Positions 23,471-32,394 of a stretch of DNA of 64,000 nucleotides are shown in pieces. The notes under the pieces are model-generated. The model saw only the letters and a program-made list of their open reading frames with translations. It made no database searches and was not told the DNA's origin. Numbering within the stretch: position 1 is the first letter of the stretch; each line of letters starts with the position of its first letter. The translations under genes and the position numbers were made by a program. Source of the stretch: Actinomadura coerulea (GTDB lineage: Bacteria; Actinomycetota; Actinomycetes; Streptosporangiales; Streptosporangiaceae); NCBI RefSeq assembly GCF_014208105.1, contig NZ_JACHMQ010000001.1, positions 3,844,001-3,908,000 of the forward strand. Direction: 5' to 3'.

Positions 23471-26287
23471 TCAGCTGCAGCCGCTGGTGGAGCCGCAGCC
23501 CTCGCAGACGTAGCAGCTGCCCGCCGGGCGCATCTTGGTGCCGCAGGTGAGGCAGAGCGGCGCGTCGGCCGTGCGGCCCTGGCGGCTCTCGATCACTTCC
23601 ATGGACGAGCGCGCCTCACCGCCCGCGGCCGGGGCGGGCGCCGCCGGCCGGGCGATCTCGGCGGACTGCGCCAGCGACTCGCGGTCGACCTCCTCCTCGG
23701 CGTGCAGGGCGGCGGGGTCCTCGCCGTTGGCCTGCATCGCGCGCTCCTCGGCGGTGAAGATGCCGAGCCCGGCGCGCTCCTCGTACGGGAGGTGGTCCAG
23801 CGCCAGGCGGCGGAAGATGTAGTCCATCACCGAGGTCGCCATACGGATGTCCGGGTCGTCGGTCATGCCCGCCGGCTCGAACCGCATGTTGGTGAACTTC
23901 TCCACCCACGTCTCCAGCGGGACGCCGTACTGGAGGCTGATGGAGATCGCCATGGAGAAGGCGTCCATCACGCCGGCGAGCGTGGAGCCCTGCTTGCCGA
24001 GCTTGAGGAAGACCTCGCCGACGCCGTCGTCCGGGTAGGACGAGGCGGTCATGTACCCCTCGGCGCCCGCCACGGAGAAGCGGGTCACGGTCGCGGGGCG
24101 CTGCTTCGGCAGCCGCCGGCGGACGGGGCGCGGCGCCGTCTCGGCGGGCGCGGCCGCCTTCGGCTCCTCCTTCTTGCCCGCGGCGGACAGCGGCTGGCCG
24201 ACCTTGCAGTTGTCGCGGTAGATCGCCAGGGCCTTCAGCCCGAGCCGCCAGCCCTCGAAGTACACCTTCTCGATGTCCTCGATGGTGGCCTGCTCCGGCA
24301 TGTTGACGGTCTTGGAGATCGCACCGGACAGGAACGGCTGGACGGCCGCCATCATCCGCACGTGCCCCATCGGGCTGATCGCCCGCTCGCCCATCGCGCA
24401 GTCGAACACCTCGTAGTGCTCGGGGCGCAGCCCCGGCGCGTCCACGACGTGGCCGTGCTCGGAGATGTACTCGACGATCGCCTCGATCTGCTCCTGCTGG
24501 TAGCCGAGCTGCTTCAGGGCGCGCGGCACCGTGTGGTTGACGATCTGCATGGACCCGCCGCCGACGAGCTTCTTGAACTTCATCAGCGCGAGGTCCGGCT
24601 CGATGCCGGTGGTGTCGCAGTCCATCATCAGGCCGATCGTCCCGGTGGGGGCGAGCAGGCTGGCCTGCGCGTTGCGGTAGCCGTTCTTCTCGCCGGCCTT
24701 CAGGCAGTCCGTCCACTGCTTGGCCGCGGCGGCGTGGATCGCCTTGCCCATCGCGTCCAGCGTGCGGACGCCGTCGTTGGCGGCGGCGTGCTTGCGCATG
24801 ACGCGCTTGTGGCCCTCGGCGTTGCGGGCGTAGCCCGCGTACGGCCCGACGACGCCGGCGATCTCAGCCGAGCGGCGGTAGGCGACGCCCGTCATCAGCG
24901 ACGTGATCGCCGCCGCGAGGGACCGTCCGCCCTCGGAGTCGTAGGCGTGGCCGGTCGCCATCAGCAGCGCGCCCAGGTTGGCGTAGCCGATGCCGAGCTG
25001 CCGGTAGTCGCGGGTCGTCTGCGCGATCTTCTCCGTCGGGAAGTCGGCGAACGTGATGGAGATGTCCATCGCCGTGATGATCAGCTCGGTGAGCTTGGTG
25101 AACCGGGCGACGTCGAAGGCGTCCTCGGGGCTGAGGAACTTGAGCAGGTTGATGCTCGCGAGGTTGCAGGACGAGTTGTCCAGGCTCATGTACTCCGAGC
25201 AGGGGTTGGACGCGGTGATCCGCCCGGTCTCGGGGTTGGTGTGCCAGTCGTTGATCGTGTCGTCGTACTGGATGCCGGGGTCGGCGCACTCCCACGCCGC
25301 CTTGGCCATGAGCCGGAACAGCTCCTTGGCCTTGATCGTCTCGACGACCTCGCCGGTCATCCGGGCGCGCAGCGCGAACTCGCCGTCCGACTCCACGGCG
25401 TGCATGAACTCGTCCGACACCCGGACGGAGTTGTTGGCGTTCTGGTACTGGACGCTGCCGATGTCCTTGCCGCCGAGGTCCATGTCGAACCCGGCGTCCC
25501 GCAGCGCGCGGATCTTGTCCTCCTCGCGCGCCTTGGTCTCGATGAACTCCCCGATGTCGGGGTGGTCGACGTCCAGCACGACCATCTTGGCGGCACGGCG
25601 GGTCGCGCCGCCCGACTTGATCGTTCCGGCGGACGCGTCGGCGCCGCGCATGAACGACACCGGGCCGCTGGCGGTGCCGCCCGAGGACAGCAGCTCCCGG
25701 CTGGAGCGGATGCGGGACAGGTTCAGGCCGGCGCCGGAGCCGCCCTTGAAGATCACGCCCTCTTCCTTGTACCAGTCCAGGATCGACTCCATCGTGTCGT
25801 CCACGGACAGGATGAAGCACGCCGAGACCTGCTGCGGGGACCTGGTGCCGACGTTGAACCACACGGGCGAGTTGAAGCTGAACATCTGGTGGACCAGCGC
25901 GTACTTCAGCTCGTGGTCGAAGATCTCGGCGTCCTCCTCGGAGGCGAAGTAGCCCTCCTTGAGGCCCGTGTCCACGTACATCCGGACGACGCGGTCGACG
26001 AGCTGCTTCAGGCTCCACTCCCGCTGCGGCGTGCCGACCGCCCCGCGGAAGTACTTCGACGTGACGATGTTGACGGCGTTCAGCGACCAGAAGTCGGGGA
26101 ACTCGACGCCGCGCTGCTCGAAGTTGACCGAGCCGTCGCGCCAGTTGGTCATGACGACGTCACGACGTTCCCAGCGCATCTCGTCGTACGGGTGCACGCC
26201 GGGCGTGGTGAAGATGCGCTCGATCTTCAGCCCTTTGCGGCCCCCCTTGCCGCGCCGCGCCGCCGAGCCGCTCACCGTCTCCGTCAT
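23471..26287 (-). CDS. nrdJ: Vitamin B12-dependent (class II) ribonucleotide reductase
   Basis: A 938-residue class II reductase that makes deoxynucleotides using adenosylcobalamin. Landmarks in order: ACFILSVDDTMESILDWYKEEG, GGSGAGLNLSRIRSS, the active-site loop NPCSEYMSLDNSSCNLASINL, ANLGALLMATGH, LLAPTGTIGLMMDCDTTGIEPD, and a C-terminal Zn-ribbon tail with paired Cys (CLTCGT, CYVCEGCG). The length matches Streptomyces NrdJ. The ATG at 26287 has GGGGAAGG upstream; the frame runs further up but without conservation. It follows nrdR by 118 bp and should be cotranscribed with it and repressed by NrdR. Confidence 0.95.
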   Translation of the reverse strand: MTETVSGSAARRGKGGRKGLKIERIFTTPGVHPYDEMRWERRDVVMTNWRDGSVNFEQRGVEFPDFWSLNAVNIVTSKYFRGAVGTPQREWSLKQLVDRVVRMYVDTGLKEGYFASEEDAEIFDHELKYALVHQMFSFNSPVWFNVGTRSPQQVSACFILSVDDTMESILDWYKEEGVIFKGGSGAGLNLSRIRSSRELLSSGGTASGPVSFMRGADASAGTIKSGGATRRAAKMVVLDVDHPDIGEFIETKAREEDKIRALRDAGFDMDLGGKDIGSVQYQNANNSVRVSDEFMHAVESDGEFALRARMTGEVVETIKAKELFRLMAKAAWECADPGIQYDDTINDWHTNPETGRITASNPCSEYMSLDNSSCNLASINLLKFLSPEDAFDVARFTKLTELIITAMDISITFADFPTEKIAQTTRDYRQLGIGYANLGALLMATGHAYDSEGGRSLAAAITSLMTGVAYRRSAEIAGVVGPYAGYARNAEGHKRVMRKHAAANDGVRTLDAMGKAIHAAAAKQWTDCLKAGEKNGYRNAQASLLAPTGTIGLMMDCDTTGIEPDLALMKFKKLVGGGSMQIVNHTVPRALKQLGYQQEQIEAIVEYISEHGHVVDAPGLRPEHYEVFDCAMGERAISPMGHVRMMAAVQPFLSGAISKTVNMPEQATIEDIEKVYFEGWRLGLKALAIYRDNCKVGQPLSAAGKKEEPKAAAPAETAPRPVRRRLPKQRPATVTRFSVAGAEGYMTASSYPDDGVGEVFLKLGKQGSTLAGVMDAFSMAISISLQYGVPLETWVEKFTNMRFEPAGMTDDPDIRMATSVMDYIFRRLALDHLPYEERAGLGIFTAEERAMQANGEDPAALHAEEEVDRESLAQSAEIARPAAPAPAAGGEARSSMEVIESRQGRTADAPLCLTCGTKMRPAGSCYVCEGCGSTSGCS

Positions 26288-26405
26288 GACCTTCCCCCTC
26301 TCGGACCCTCCCGCCGGGCCCTGTCCAGGAACAACCACGCCGCCGCACGGGCGATGCCCGCGCGGAGACGCCTTTACTTGTGCTGATGTGTTTCCGGAAC
26401 CGTCC

Positions 26406-26879
26406 CTAACGGGACGGGCCGGGCTCCCCCGAGGAACCGGCCTTCCGCAGTGCTTCGATCTCCTTGGCGAAGTCGTCCAGCGACTCGAAGCTCCGGTAGA
26501 CCGAGGCGAATCGCAGATAGGCGACCTCGTCGAGTTCGCCGAGCGGCCCCAGGATCGCGAGGCCGATCTCGTGCGAGGGGATTTCCGCGGACCCGGACGA
26601 CCTGATGGCCTCCTCGACCCGCTGCCCCAGCTTCGCGAGCGCATCCTCGTCGACCGGACGGCCCTGGCAGGCCCTGCGCACACCGGCGATGATCTTTTCC
26701 CGGGAGAACGGCTCGGTGACCCCGCTGCGCTTGGCCACCATCACGAGCACATTCTCCTGCGTCGTGAATCGCTTGCCGCATTCCGAGCACGACCGGCGAC
26801 GCCGAATGGCGCCCCCGTCATCGGTCGAACGGCTGTCGATCACTTTGGTGTCAGGGTTGCGGCAGAACGGGCAGTGCAC
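26406..26879 (-). CDS. nrdR: Transcriptional repressor NrdR
   Basis: A 157-residue NrdR from GTG 26879. The N-terminal Zn-ribbon uses Cys3, Cys6, Cys31 and Cys34 (CPFC and CSEC); an ATP-cone follows (residues ~46-136, [20 protein letters not shown]). NrdR senses ATP/dATP and represses ribonucleotide reductase genes. This start fits the family; GGGAGGG lies about 8 nt upstream, whereas the longer frame adds unconserved residues. It is the first gene of nrdR-nrdJ and has candidate NrdR boxes in its own promoter. Confidence 0.95.
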   Translation of the reverse strand: MHCPFCRNPDTKVIDSRSTDDGGAIRRRRSCSECGKRFTTQENVLVMVAKRSGVTEPFSREKIIAGVRRACQGRPVDEDALAKLGQRVEEAIRSSGSAEIPSHEIGLAILGPLGELDEVAYLRFASVYRSFESLDDFAKEIEALRKAGSSGEPGPSR

Positions 26880-26908
26880 GTTCAATCCCTCCCCTGACGT
26901 AAACGACT

Positions 26909-26967
26909 TACACCGATGGTAGTGCCATATATAGGGAACTACATCGATGTGACTACTAGATGTTGTG
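26909..26967 (-). promoter_or_regulatory. nrdR-nrdJ promoter region with candidate NrdR boxes
   Basis: An AT-rich island upstream of nrdR holds three NrdR-box-like dyads: CACAACATCTAGTAGT (26967-26952, minus strand), the palindrome ACATCGATGT (26941-26950), and CACTACCATCGGTGTA (26924-26909, minus strand). A TATATAT stretch lies between the last two. NrdR boxes usually occur as pairs about three helical turns apart; the second and third dyads here are about 29 bp apart centre to centre. Which pair is real cannot be settled by eye. Confidence 0.5.
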
Positions 26968-27477
26968 GTCAACCGTAGGGCTCACCGGACTCCTTCGCAA
27001 CCTGCTCCCGAGTCCCCTCCGTCACATCCGCCGCGTCCGCGCAGGTCATCTCCGGCCCCCGGATTTTCCCTCCGGGCGTGTCGTCACCCACCGCCTCCGA
27101 CAGGCCCCTCCGGGTAACCCCCGCCACGGCAAAGTCGCAGCAAGAGACCCCTCTCCGCCCTACCGGCCCGGGCGGCGGCACCCTGCTCGAACACGCCTCC
27201 CGCCACCTCGCCGCGAAGGGGCGGCCGTCGCCCGCCGCTCAGGGCCTCCATCCCACCGGGCGCGCCGCACCTCGAGCCGCTCCGCGCGCACGACAGTCGA
27301 TCTCAAACAGCCGCGCGGGCACGTCCGGCACGGCAGGCGACACACCGGCGGCCAACGCTCGCGACCGGCAAGAGGACGACTGCCCCGGCAACCGCCCGAC
27401 GAGAGGGAGGACGTTCGACAGGCACCTTGAGACGCGCCACAAGGTAACCGAGCGTGACGAAGCCTGCGGTGCGCCGG
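26968..27477. other. Long intergenic stretch, no gene recognised
   Basis: About 510 bp between the nrdR promoter and the stop of the LysM gene. The open frames across it give low-complexity Arg/Pro/Gly translations without family resemblance. I looked for a cobalamin riboswitch, which would suit a B12-dependent reductase operon, and did not find a complete B12 box. I see no tRNA, repeat array or clear terminator. A short minus-strand frame (start ATG near 27046) is noted only as unlikely. Confidence 0.6.
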
Positions 27478-27813
27478 TCAGCTTGAGGGAAGCCGGAGTT
27501 CCTGGCCGGGGTGGACCGTGGGGTCGCCGGCCATGCCGTTGAGGTCGATTATGCGCCGCACCACAAGGCGCGGATCGCTGCCGGGATCGGCGGCGGACGC
27601 GATGTCCCAAAGGGTTTCGCCGGGCTCGACGACGACCGTTTCGGCGGGACGCGACGGGCCACCGCGGCTTTCCCGTGAACCGGCGAAGGCGCCCGGGCCC
27701 ACGGTGAGCCAGAGGAACACGAGGGTGACGGTGGCGGTGAACGCGACCAGGACGGCGCGGCCCCGGCGGGTCAGGCGGATCGGGGGGCGGTCACTGTGGA
27801 GTGAACCCGGCAT
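27478..27813 (-). CDS. Small LysM membrane protein, SOS cell-division suppressor type (ChiZ/YneA-like)
   Basis: 111 residues: a basic N-terminus, one membrane span at ~20-38 (AVLVAFTATVTLVFLWLTV), a short linker, and one LysM domain at ~59-109 (TVVVEPGETLWDIASAADP, IIDLNGMAGDPTVHPGQELRLP). Its position, divergent from lexA and beside nrdR-nrdJ, is that of M. tuberculosis Rv2719c (ChiZ) and parallels Bacillus YneA, which delay division after DNA damage. The ATG 27813 has GAGGAGGGGAG before it. A LexA-type box sits 35 bp upstream of the start. Cell-wall hydrolase activity reported for ChiZ should not be assumed here. Confidence 0.85.
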   Translation of the reverse strand: MPGSLHSDRPPIRLTRRGRAVLVAFTATVTLVFLWLTVGPGAFAGSRESRGGPSRPAETVVVEPGETLWDIASAADPGSDPRLVVRRIIDLNGMAGDPTVHPGQELRLPSS

Positions 27814-27847
27814 CTCTCCCCTCCTCGACTTCGAATGCATTTTCGAT

Positions 27848-27863
27848 CGAACACCTGTACGAT
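27848..27863. promoter_or_regulatory. LexA (SOS) box near the LysM gene
   Basis: TCGAAC, ACCT, GTACGA: one mismatch from the actinobacterial consensus TCGAAC-N4-GTTCGA. It begins 35 bp upstream of the LysM-gene ATG. Confidence 0.8.
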
Positions 27864-27901
27864 GTTCTACCAGGGGGCGTCCGGAAAAAGCGAGCACATC
27901 T

Positions 27902-27917
27902 TCGAACAATTGTTTGA
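27902..27917. promoter_or_regulatory. LexA (SOS) box near lexA
   Basis: TCGAAC, AATT, GTTTGA: one mismatch from the TCGAAC-N4-GTTCGA consensus. It is 54 bp from the first box and 28 or 73 bp upstream of the two possible lexA starts, consistent with LexA autorepression. Confidence 0.82.
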
Positions 27918-27990
27918 TCATCGGGCCTGGACGCGATAGCGTTCCATGACAAGGAGTGACGGATCCGAGGCGCCCGGGAGGCGACGAGCG

Positions 27991-28677
27991 ATGAGCAAGG
28001 TCCGGGACCTGCCCGACGGGCCGATGGACGAGACGGGCCTGACCCAGCGGCAGCGCATGGTGCTGGAGGTGATCCGTGACTCGGTCCAGCGCCGCGGGTA
28101 CCCGCCCTCGATGCGCGAGATCGGCGAGGCCGTGGGCCTGACCAGCACCTCCAGCGTGTCGCACCAGCTCCGGGCGCTGCAGCGCAAGGGCTTCCTGCGG
28201 CGCGACCCCAACCGGCCGCGCGCGGTCGAGGTGCGGGTGCCGGGCACGACGCCGGTGCGCACACACGAGGAGGCCTACGAGGCGGCCTCGGGGCAGCCCG
28301 CGCCCGCCTACGTGCCGCTCGTCGGCCGCATCGCCGCCGGCGGCCCGATCCTCGCCGAGGAGGCCGTCGAGGACGTCTTCACCCTGCCGAAGCAGCTGGT
28401 CGGCGAGGGCACCCACTTCCTGCTGAAGGTCACCGGCGACTCGATGATCGACGCCGCGATCGCGGACGGTGACTGGGTGGTCGTTCGGCAGCAGCCGGTG
28501 GCCGAGCAGGGCGACATCGTGGCCGCCATGATCGACGGCGAGGCCACGGTCAAGACGTTCAAGCGCCGCGACGACGGCCACATCTGGCTGATGCCCCAGA
28601 ACCCCGCCTACGAGCCGATCCCCGGCGACGAGGCCTCGGTGCTCGGCCGGGTCGTGGCGGTCCTCCGCAAGATGTGA
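27991..28677 (+). CDS. lexA: SOS repressor LexA
   Basis: 228 residues from ATG 27991. The winged-helix DNA-binding domain ([40 protein letters not shown]) comes first, then the self-cleavage site Ala116-Gly117 (IAAGGPIL), the catalytic Ser151 (TGDSMID) and Lys188 (VKTFKR). When RecA filaments form, LexA cuts itself and releases SOS genes. GGGAGG at 27976-27981 supports this start; an in-frame ATG at 27946 would add 15 residues. It diverges from the LysM division gene across two LexA boxes. Confidence 0.95.
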   Translation: MSKVRDLPDGPMDETGLTQRQRMVLEVIRDSVQRRGYPPSMREIGEAVGLTSTSSVSHQLRALQRKGFLRRDPNRPRAVEVRVPGTTPVRTHEEAYEAASGQPAPAYVPLVGRIAAGGPILAEEAVEDVFTLPKQLVGEGTHFLLKVTGDSMIDAAIADGDWVVVRQQPVAEQGDIVAAMIDGEATVKTFKRRDDGHIWLMPQNPAYEPIPGDEASVLGRVVAVLRKM

Positions 28678-28688
28678 CACCGGCCCAC

Positions 28689-28719
28689 AGCGGCCGCCGG
28701 AGCGCCTCCGGCGGCCGCT
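28689..28719. terminator. lexA terminator hairpin
   Basis: A perfect 14-bp stem (AGCGGCCGCCGGAG and its complement) with a 3-nt loop, 12 bp past the lexA stop. Confidence 0.75.
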
Positions 28720-28754
28720 CACGCATGCCCGGGCCCCCGGCAGCCCTCCCCGAA

Positions 28755-28791
28755 GGGCGCCGCGCCGCTCGGGTGGAGCGGCGCGGCGCCC
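28755..28791. terminator. leuS terminator hairpin
   Basis: A perfect 16-bp stem (GGGCGCCGCGCCGCTC and its complement) with a 5-nt loop, ending 4 bp from the leuS stop. Together with the lexA hairpin it insulates the convergent genes. Confidence 0.78.
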
Positions 28792-28795
28792 GGGG

Positions 28796-31315
28796 TCAGC
28801 GTTTGGGGACGATGTTGACGATCTTCGGGGCGCGCACGATGATCTTGGCGATGCCGGCGCCGGCCAGGGCGTCCTGGACCTTGGCCGAGGCCAGGGCGCG
28901 GCGCTCCAGTTCCTCCTCGGCGATGCCGGGCGGGACGTCCAGGCGGTCGCGGACCTTCCCGGCGACCTGGACGACGCAGGTGACCGACTCCTCCACCAGC
29001 AGGGCGGGGTCGGCGGACGGCCAGCCCGCGCGGACGACCGGCGCGGTGCGGCCCAGCACCTCCCATGCCTCGTCGGCGGTGTAGGGGGCGAACAGCGACA
29101 GCAGGACCGCGATCGTCTCCGCGGCCTCGCGGACGGCCGGGTCGGCGGCGCCGGGGCCGGAGTCGATGGCCTTGCGGGTCGCGGTGACCAGCTCCATGAT
29201 CCGCGCGATGGCGACGTTGAAGCGCTGCGTCTCGACCAGCGTGGTGACCTCGTCGACCGTGCGGGCCGTGGCGCGGCGCAGGGTCGTGTCGCCGGAGGCG
29301 ACGTCCGCGCCGGGCTCGGAGGAGACCTCGGCGGCGATGCGGTGCACGCGGGACAGGAACTTCGACATGCCGTGCGGGGACACGTCGGCCCAGTCGATGT
29401 CGTCCTCGGGCGGGCCGGAGAACAGGATCGCCAGCCGGACGACGTCCACGCCGAACTCGCCGATCTGCTCGCCCAGGTCGACGCCGTTGCCCAGCGACTT
29501 CGACATCGCCTTGCCCTGGTTGATCACCTGGCCCTGGTTCAGGAGCCGGGTGAAGGGCTCGGTGAAGTCGACCATGCCCATGTCGTGCAGGACCTTGGTG
29601 AAGAACCGGCTGTACAGCAGGTGCAGGATGGCGTGCTCGACGCCGCCCGTGTACTGGTCGACCGGCATCCACTTGCGGACCTGCTCGACGTCGAACGGGC
29701 CGCCCTCGTAGCCGGGCGAGCAGTAGCGGAAGTAGTACCAGGACGAGTCGACGAACGTGTCCATGGTGTCGGTGTCGCGGGTGGCGGCGCCGCCGCACTT
29801 GGGGCACTCGGTGTTCACCCAGTCGGACGCGGCGGCCAGCGGCGAGGTGCCCTTGGGCGCCAGGTCGGCGCCGCGCAGGCCCTCGGGCAGGGTCACGGGC
29901 AGCTGGTCGTCGGGGACGGGGACCTCGCCGCACGCCTCGCAGTGCACGATCGGGATCGGGCAGCCCCAGAACCGCTGCCGGGACACCAGCCAGTCGCGCA
30001 GCCGGAAGTTCACCGACGCGCGGCCGGTGCCGCGCTCCTCCAGGATCCCGGTGATGCGGGCGATGCCGTCGGCCTTGGTCAGCCCGTCGATGGGGCCGGA
30101 GTTGACGATCGCGCCGTCGCCGGGGGTGGCGACGCCGGTCTCGGCGGGGTCGGCCAGGCCGGTCTCGACGACGACGCGGACGGGCAGGCCGAACTTCAGC
30201 GCGAAGTCCAGGTCGCGCTGGTCGTGCGCCGGGACGGCCATGATCGCGCCGTGCCCGTACTCGGCCAGGACGTAGTCGGACGCCCAGACGGGCAGCCGCT
30301 CGCCGTTGACCGGGTTGACCGCGTAGCGGCCCAGGAACACGCCGGTCTTCTCACGCTCGGTGGACAGCCGCTCGATCTCACTCTCGCGGGAGACCTCGTC
30401 GCGGTAGGCCTCGAACGCGGTGCGGTGGTCGGGGTGGCAGATCTCCTCGGCCAGGGCGGCGTCGGCGGCCACGACCATGAACGTCGCGCCGTACAGGGTG
30501 TCGGGGCGGGTGGTGTAGACGGTGACGGGCTCGTCGCGGCCCTCGATCACGAAGTCGACGTCGGCGCCGGTGGAGCGGCCGATCCAGTTGCGCTGCATCA
30601 GCAGGACGCGCTCGGGCCACTTGCCCTCCAGCTGCGCCATGTCGTCCAGCAGCCGGTCCGCGTACTCGGTGATCTTGAAGTACCACTGGGTCAGCACACG
30701 CTTCTCGACCAGCGCGCCGCAGCGCTCGCAGTGGCCGCCGACGACCTGCTCGTTGGCCAGGACGGTCTGGTCCTTCGGGCACCAGTTGACGTGGCCGCCC
30801 TTGCGGTAGGCCAGGCCCCGCTCGTAGAAGCGCAGGAACAGCCACTGCGTCCACTTGTAGTACTCGGGGTCGGAGGTGTGCAGGCGCCGCGTCCAGTCGA
30901 AGGACGGGGCGTAGCGGTGGAAGGAGGCCGCCTGCGTCTCGATGTTGGCGTACGTCCACTCGGCCGGGTGCGAGTCGCGCTTGATGGCGGCGTTCTCGGC
31001 GGGCAGGCCGAAGGAGTCCCAGCCGATCGGGTGCAGGACGTTGAAGCCGCGCTGGAACCAGTAGCGCGCGACGACGTCGCCGATGGCGAACGCCTCCGCG
31101 TGGCCCATGTGCAGGTCGCCGCTGGGGTAGGGGAACATGTCCAGCGCGTAGCGGCGCTCGTCAGCGGTGCCCTTCTCGTCCGCCTTGAACGGGTCGAGTT
31201 CCTCCCAGCGGGCCTGCCACTTGTCCTGGACGGCCCGTGGGTCGTACCCGTCGCTCAGGGGGGACGCCCCCCCGGTACCCCCCGGCGTTGCGCGGTGGGG
31301 AACGTCGCTGCTCAC
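28796..31315 (-). CDS. leuS: Leucine-tRNA ligase
   Basis: About 839 residues of a bacterial-type LeuRS, which charges tRNA-Leu. The HIGH motif is [11 protein letters not shown], the CP1 editing domain carries [12 protein letters not shown] and [15 protein letters not shown], and the KMSKS loop is [10 protein letters not shown] Zn-like Cys cluster sits in the centre ([22 protein letters not shown]). The GTG at 31315 is preferred because GGAG lies 8 nt upstream; an in-frame ATG at 31363 has a hairpin in place of a ribosome site. A short leader ORF with three Leu codons and a stem-loop precede it, suggesting attenuation by leucine supply. Confidence 0.93.
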   Translation of the reverse strand: MSSDVPHRATPGGTGGASPLSDGYDPRAVQDKWQARWEELDPFKADEKGTADERRYALDMFPYPSGDLHMGHAEAFAIGDVVARYWFQRGFNVLHPIGWDSFGLPAENAAIKRDSHPAEWTYANIETQAASFHRYAPSFDWTRRLHTSDPEYYKWTQWLFLRFYERGLAYRKGGHVNWCPKDQTVLANEQVVGGHCERCGALVEKRVLTQWYFKITEYADRLLDDMAQLEGKWPERVLLMQRNWIGRSTGADVDFVIEGRDEPVTVYTTRPDTLYGATFMVVAADAALAEEICHPDHRTAFEAYRDEVSRESEIERLSTEREKTGVFLGRYAVNPVNGERLPVWASDYVLAEYGHGAIMAVPAHDQRDLDFALKFGLPVRVVVETGLADPAETGVATPGDGAIVNSGPIDGLTKADGIARITGILEERGTGRASVNFRLRDWLVSRQRFWGCPIPIVHCEACGEVPVPDDQLPVTLPEGLRGADLAPKGTSPLAAASDWVNTECPKCGGAATRDTDTMDTFVDSSWYYFRYCSPGYEGGPFDVEQVRKWMPVDQYTGGVEHAILHLLYSRFFTKVLHDMGMVDFTEPFTRLLNQGQVINQGKAMSKSLGNGVDLGEQIGEFGVDVVRLAILFSGPPEDDIDWADVSPHGMSKFLSRVHRIAAEVSSEPGADVASGDTTLRRATARTVDEVTTLVETQRFNVAIARIMELVTATRKAIDSGPGAADPAVREAAETIAVLLSLFAPYTADEAWEVLGRTAPVVRAGWPSADPALLVEESVTCVVQVAGKVRDRLDVPPGIAEEELERRALASAKVQDALAGAGIAKIIVRAPKIVNIVPKR

Positions 31316-31368
31316 GCTTCTGACTCCGGTTCCTGCTGCTGGGTCGTGGCCGTCCGCCGACATGAAAC

Positions 31369-31390
31369 GGCCCCTCGCACAGGAGGGGCC
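31369..31390 (-). terminator. Attenuator-like stem-loop in the leuS leader
   Basis: A perfect 8-bp stem (GGCCCCTC and complement) with a 6-nt loop on the minus strand, followed by GTTTC. It lies between the leader peptide stop and the leuS start, as expected of an intrinsic terminator in a leader; the U-tract is short. Confidence 0.55.
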
Positions 31391-31410
31391 ACCACGCTGA
31401 CGTCAGTGCG

Positions 31411-31446
31411 TCAACGCGGTCCTTCGAGGAGCAGCCTGGCTGGCAT
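31411..31446 (-). CDS. Putative leuS leader peptide with three consecutive Leu codons
   Basis: A 12-codon frame on the minus strand encodes M-P-A-R-L-L-L-E-G-P-R and stops (ATG 31446-31444, TGA 31413-31411). Three Leu codons in a row (CTG CTC CTC) occur 20 nt before a CTGACGTCAG hairpin and then the stem-loop at 31369-31390. A TACCCT hexamer ends 7 nt before the ATG, so the transcript may be leaderless and start at this ATG. This is the classic layout of leucine attenuation in actinobacteria. The peptide itself is inferred from position and content, not from similarity. Confidence 0.55.
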   Translation of the reverse strand: MPARLLLEGPR

Positions 31447-31487
31447 ACCTCAAAGGGTAGCGCAACCGCAACCCCGCCCGCCGCGAC

Positions 31488-32135
31488 TTAGTGCCCCGAC
31501 TCCTGGCGGGCCATGGACACGACGCCGGTCACCTGCACGCGGGTCAGCTCCAGGTCGGCGCCCACGGCGGACAGCGTCTCCTCTTCGGAGACGGTCAGCG
31601 GGCCGTCGACCAGCGCGATCTCGGCGGCGGCGCGCAGGATGCTCTCCCGCGCCTCGGGGGCGAGGGCCGAGGCGGCGCGCCCCATCTCCACCCGGACCTC
31701 GTCGAAGGGACGGCCGAGGTCGGCGTTCAGGGCGGACTCGTCGTACCCGGGCTCGCCGGCCTGCCGGACGACGGCGACCGCGCGGGAGCGGGCGGCCGCG
31801 TTGGTGTAGTCGCCGGAGCGCAGGACCTGGGCGATGGCCATGCGCAGCAGCATCGCGGGCATCTGCGCGAGCTGCGCGGTCGTCGGCACGTCGAGGACGG
31901 CGGGGTTCCAGCGGCCGTGGCAGGTGTCGCATTCGACGAACTCGCCGCCGGCCTTCGTCAGCGGGATGACCGGGATGAAGAACAGCGTGAAGAAGTTGCG
32001 CCCCTGCCTGCGGCGGTAGTCGCGGTCGCCGCCGCATCCGGGGCAGTGGAAGATTCCCCTGGTCAGGGTGAAGAACACCACTCGCCAGCCGAAGATGATC
32101 AAGATCGCGCACCCTTTCTCGCTGCAGCGGCACAT
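31488..32135 (-). CDS. Zinc-ribbon and TerB-like domain protein
   Basis: About 215 residues. A short hydrophobic N-terminus (ILIIFGWRVVFFTLTRGIFHCPGCGGDRDYRRRQGRNFFTLFFIPVIPLTKAGGEFVECDTCHGRW) holds two CxxC pairs, forming a zinc ribbon split by a hydrophobic turn. Residues ~85-210 are a TerB-like all-helical domain ending in an EF-like stretch (AAEIALVDGPLTVSEEETLSAVGADLELT). Such proteins are common in actinobacteria and uncharacterised; TerB is linked to membrane-associated stress responses. The start is uncertain: a TTG or later codon at the hydrophobic segment (MIIFGWR) is also reasonable. It lies upstream of leuS on the same strand. Confidence 0.75.
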   Translation of the reverse strand: MCRCSEKGCAILIIFGWRVVFFTLTRGIFHCPGCGGDRDYRRRQGRNFFTLFFIPVIPLTKAGGEFVECDTCHGRWNPAVLDVPTTAQLAQMPAMLLRMAIAQVLRSGDYTNAAARSRAVAVVRQAGEPGYDESALNADLGRPFDEVRVEMGRAASALAPEARESILRAAAEIALVDGPLTVSEEETLSAVGADLELTRVQVTGVVSMARQESGH

Positions 32136-32361
32136 GCTAGCGCCGCCGGGTGACGGGCATACGGCGCGGGCCCGGCGACCGCCCGAACCGTCCGGATCCG
32201 GTCATAGGACCGGGACCACGACGGGGGGCGGGCCCTCCCTTTTCCTGCGGACGCGCCGCCGCGACGACGAAAACGCCACGTCAGGGCCTGCGAATGATGG
32301 CGCCGGACGCGCCCCGTGCAGCAGGATGTGCGGAACGGTTTCATACACTCGTCGGTAACTA

Positions 32362-32371
32362 ACCGGCCGGT
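32362..32371. promoter_or_regulatory. Palindrome in the acyl-CoA ligase promoter
   Basis: ACCGGCCGGT, a perfect 10-bp palindrome 24 bp before the ATG at 32395, inside TA-ACCGGCCGGT-CA. Similar palindromes serve TetR-type lipid regulators in actinobacteria; no such regulator is adjacent here. Confidence 0.3.
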
Positions 32372-32394
32372 CACCTTTCCGCGCGAGGAGTGCC

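Noticed and set aside
23702..26386. An 894-codon plus-strand frame opposite nrdJ
   Set aside because: The minus-strand nrdJ has full family motifs. The antisense frame is a product of codon bias.
26968..27477. A cobalamin riboswitch upstream of nrdR-nrdJ
   Set aside because: Only a fragment resembling a CCGGTGAG pairing region is seen; the B12 box core (GCCACTG) was not found.
31364..31487. A T-box riboswitch before leuS
   Set aside because: No T-box sequence (AGGGTGG...) or specifier stem was found; the Leu leader peptide fits better.
29342..31969. An 875-codon plus-strand frame opposite leuS
   Set aside because: leuS has the HMGH and KMSKS motifs on the minus strand. The antisense frame has none.
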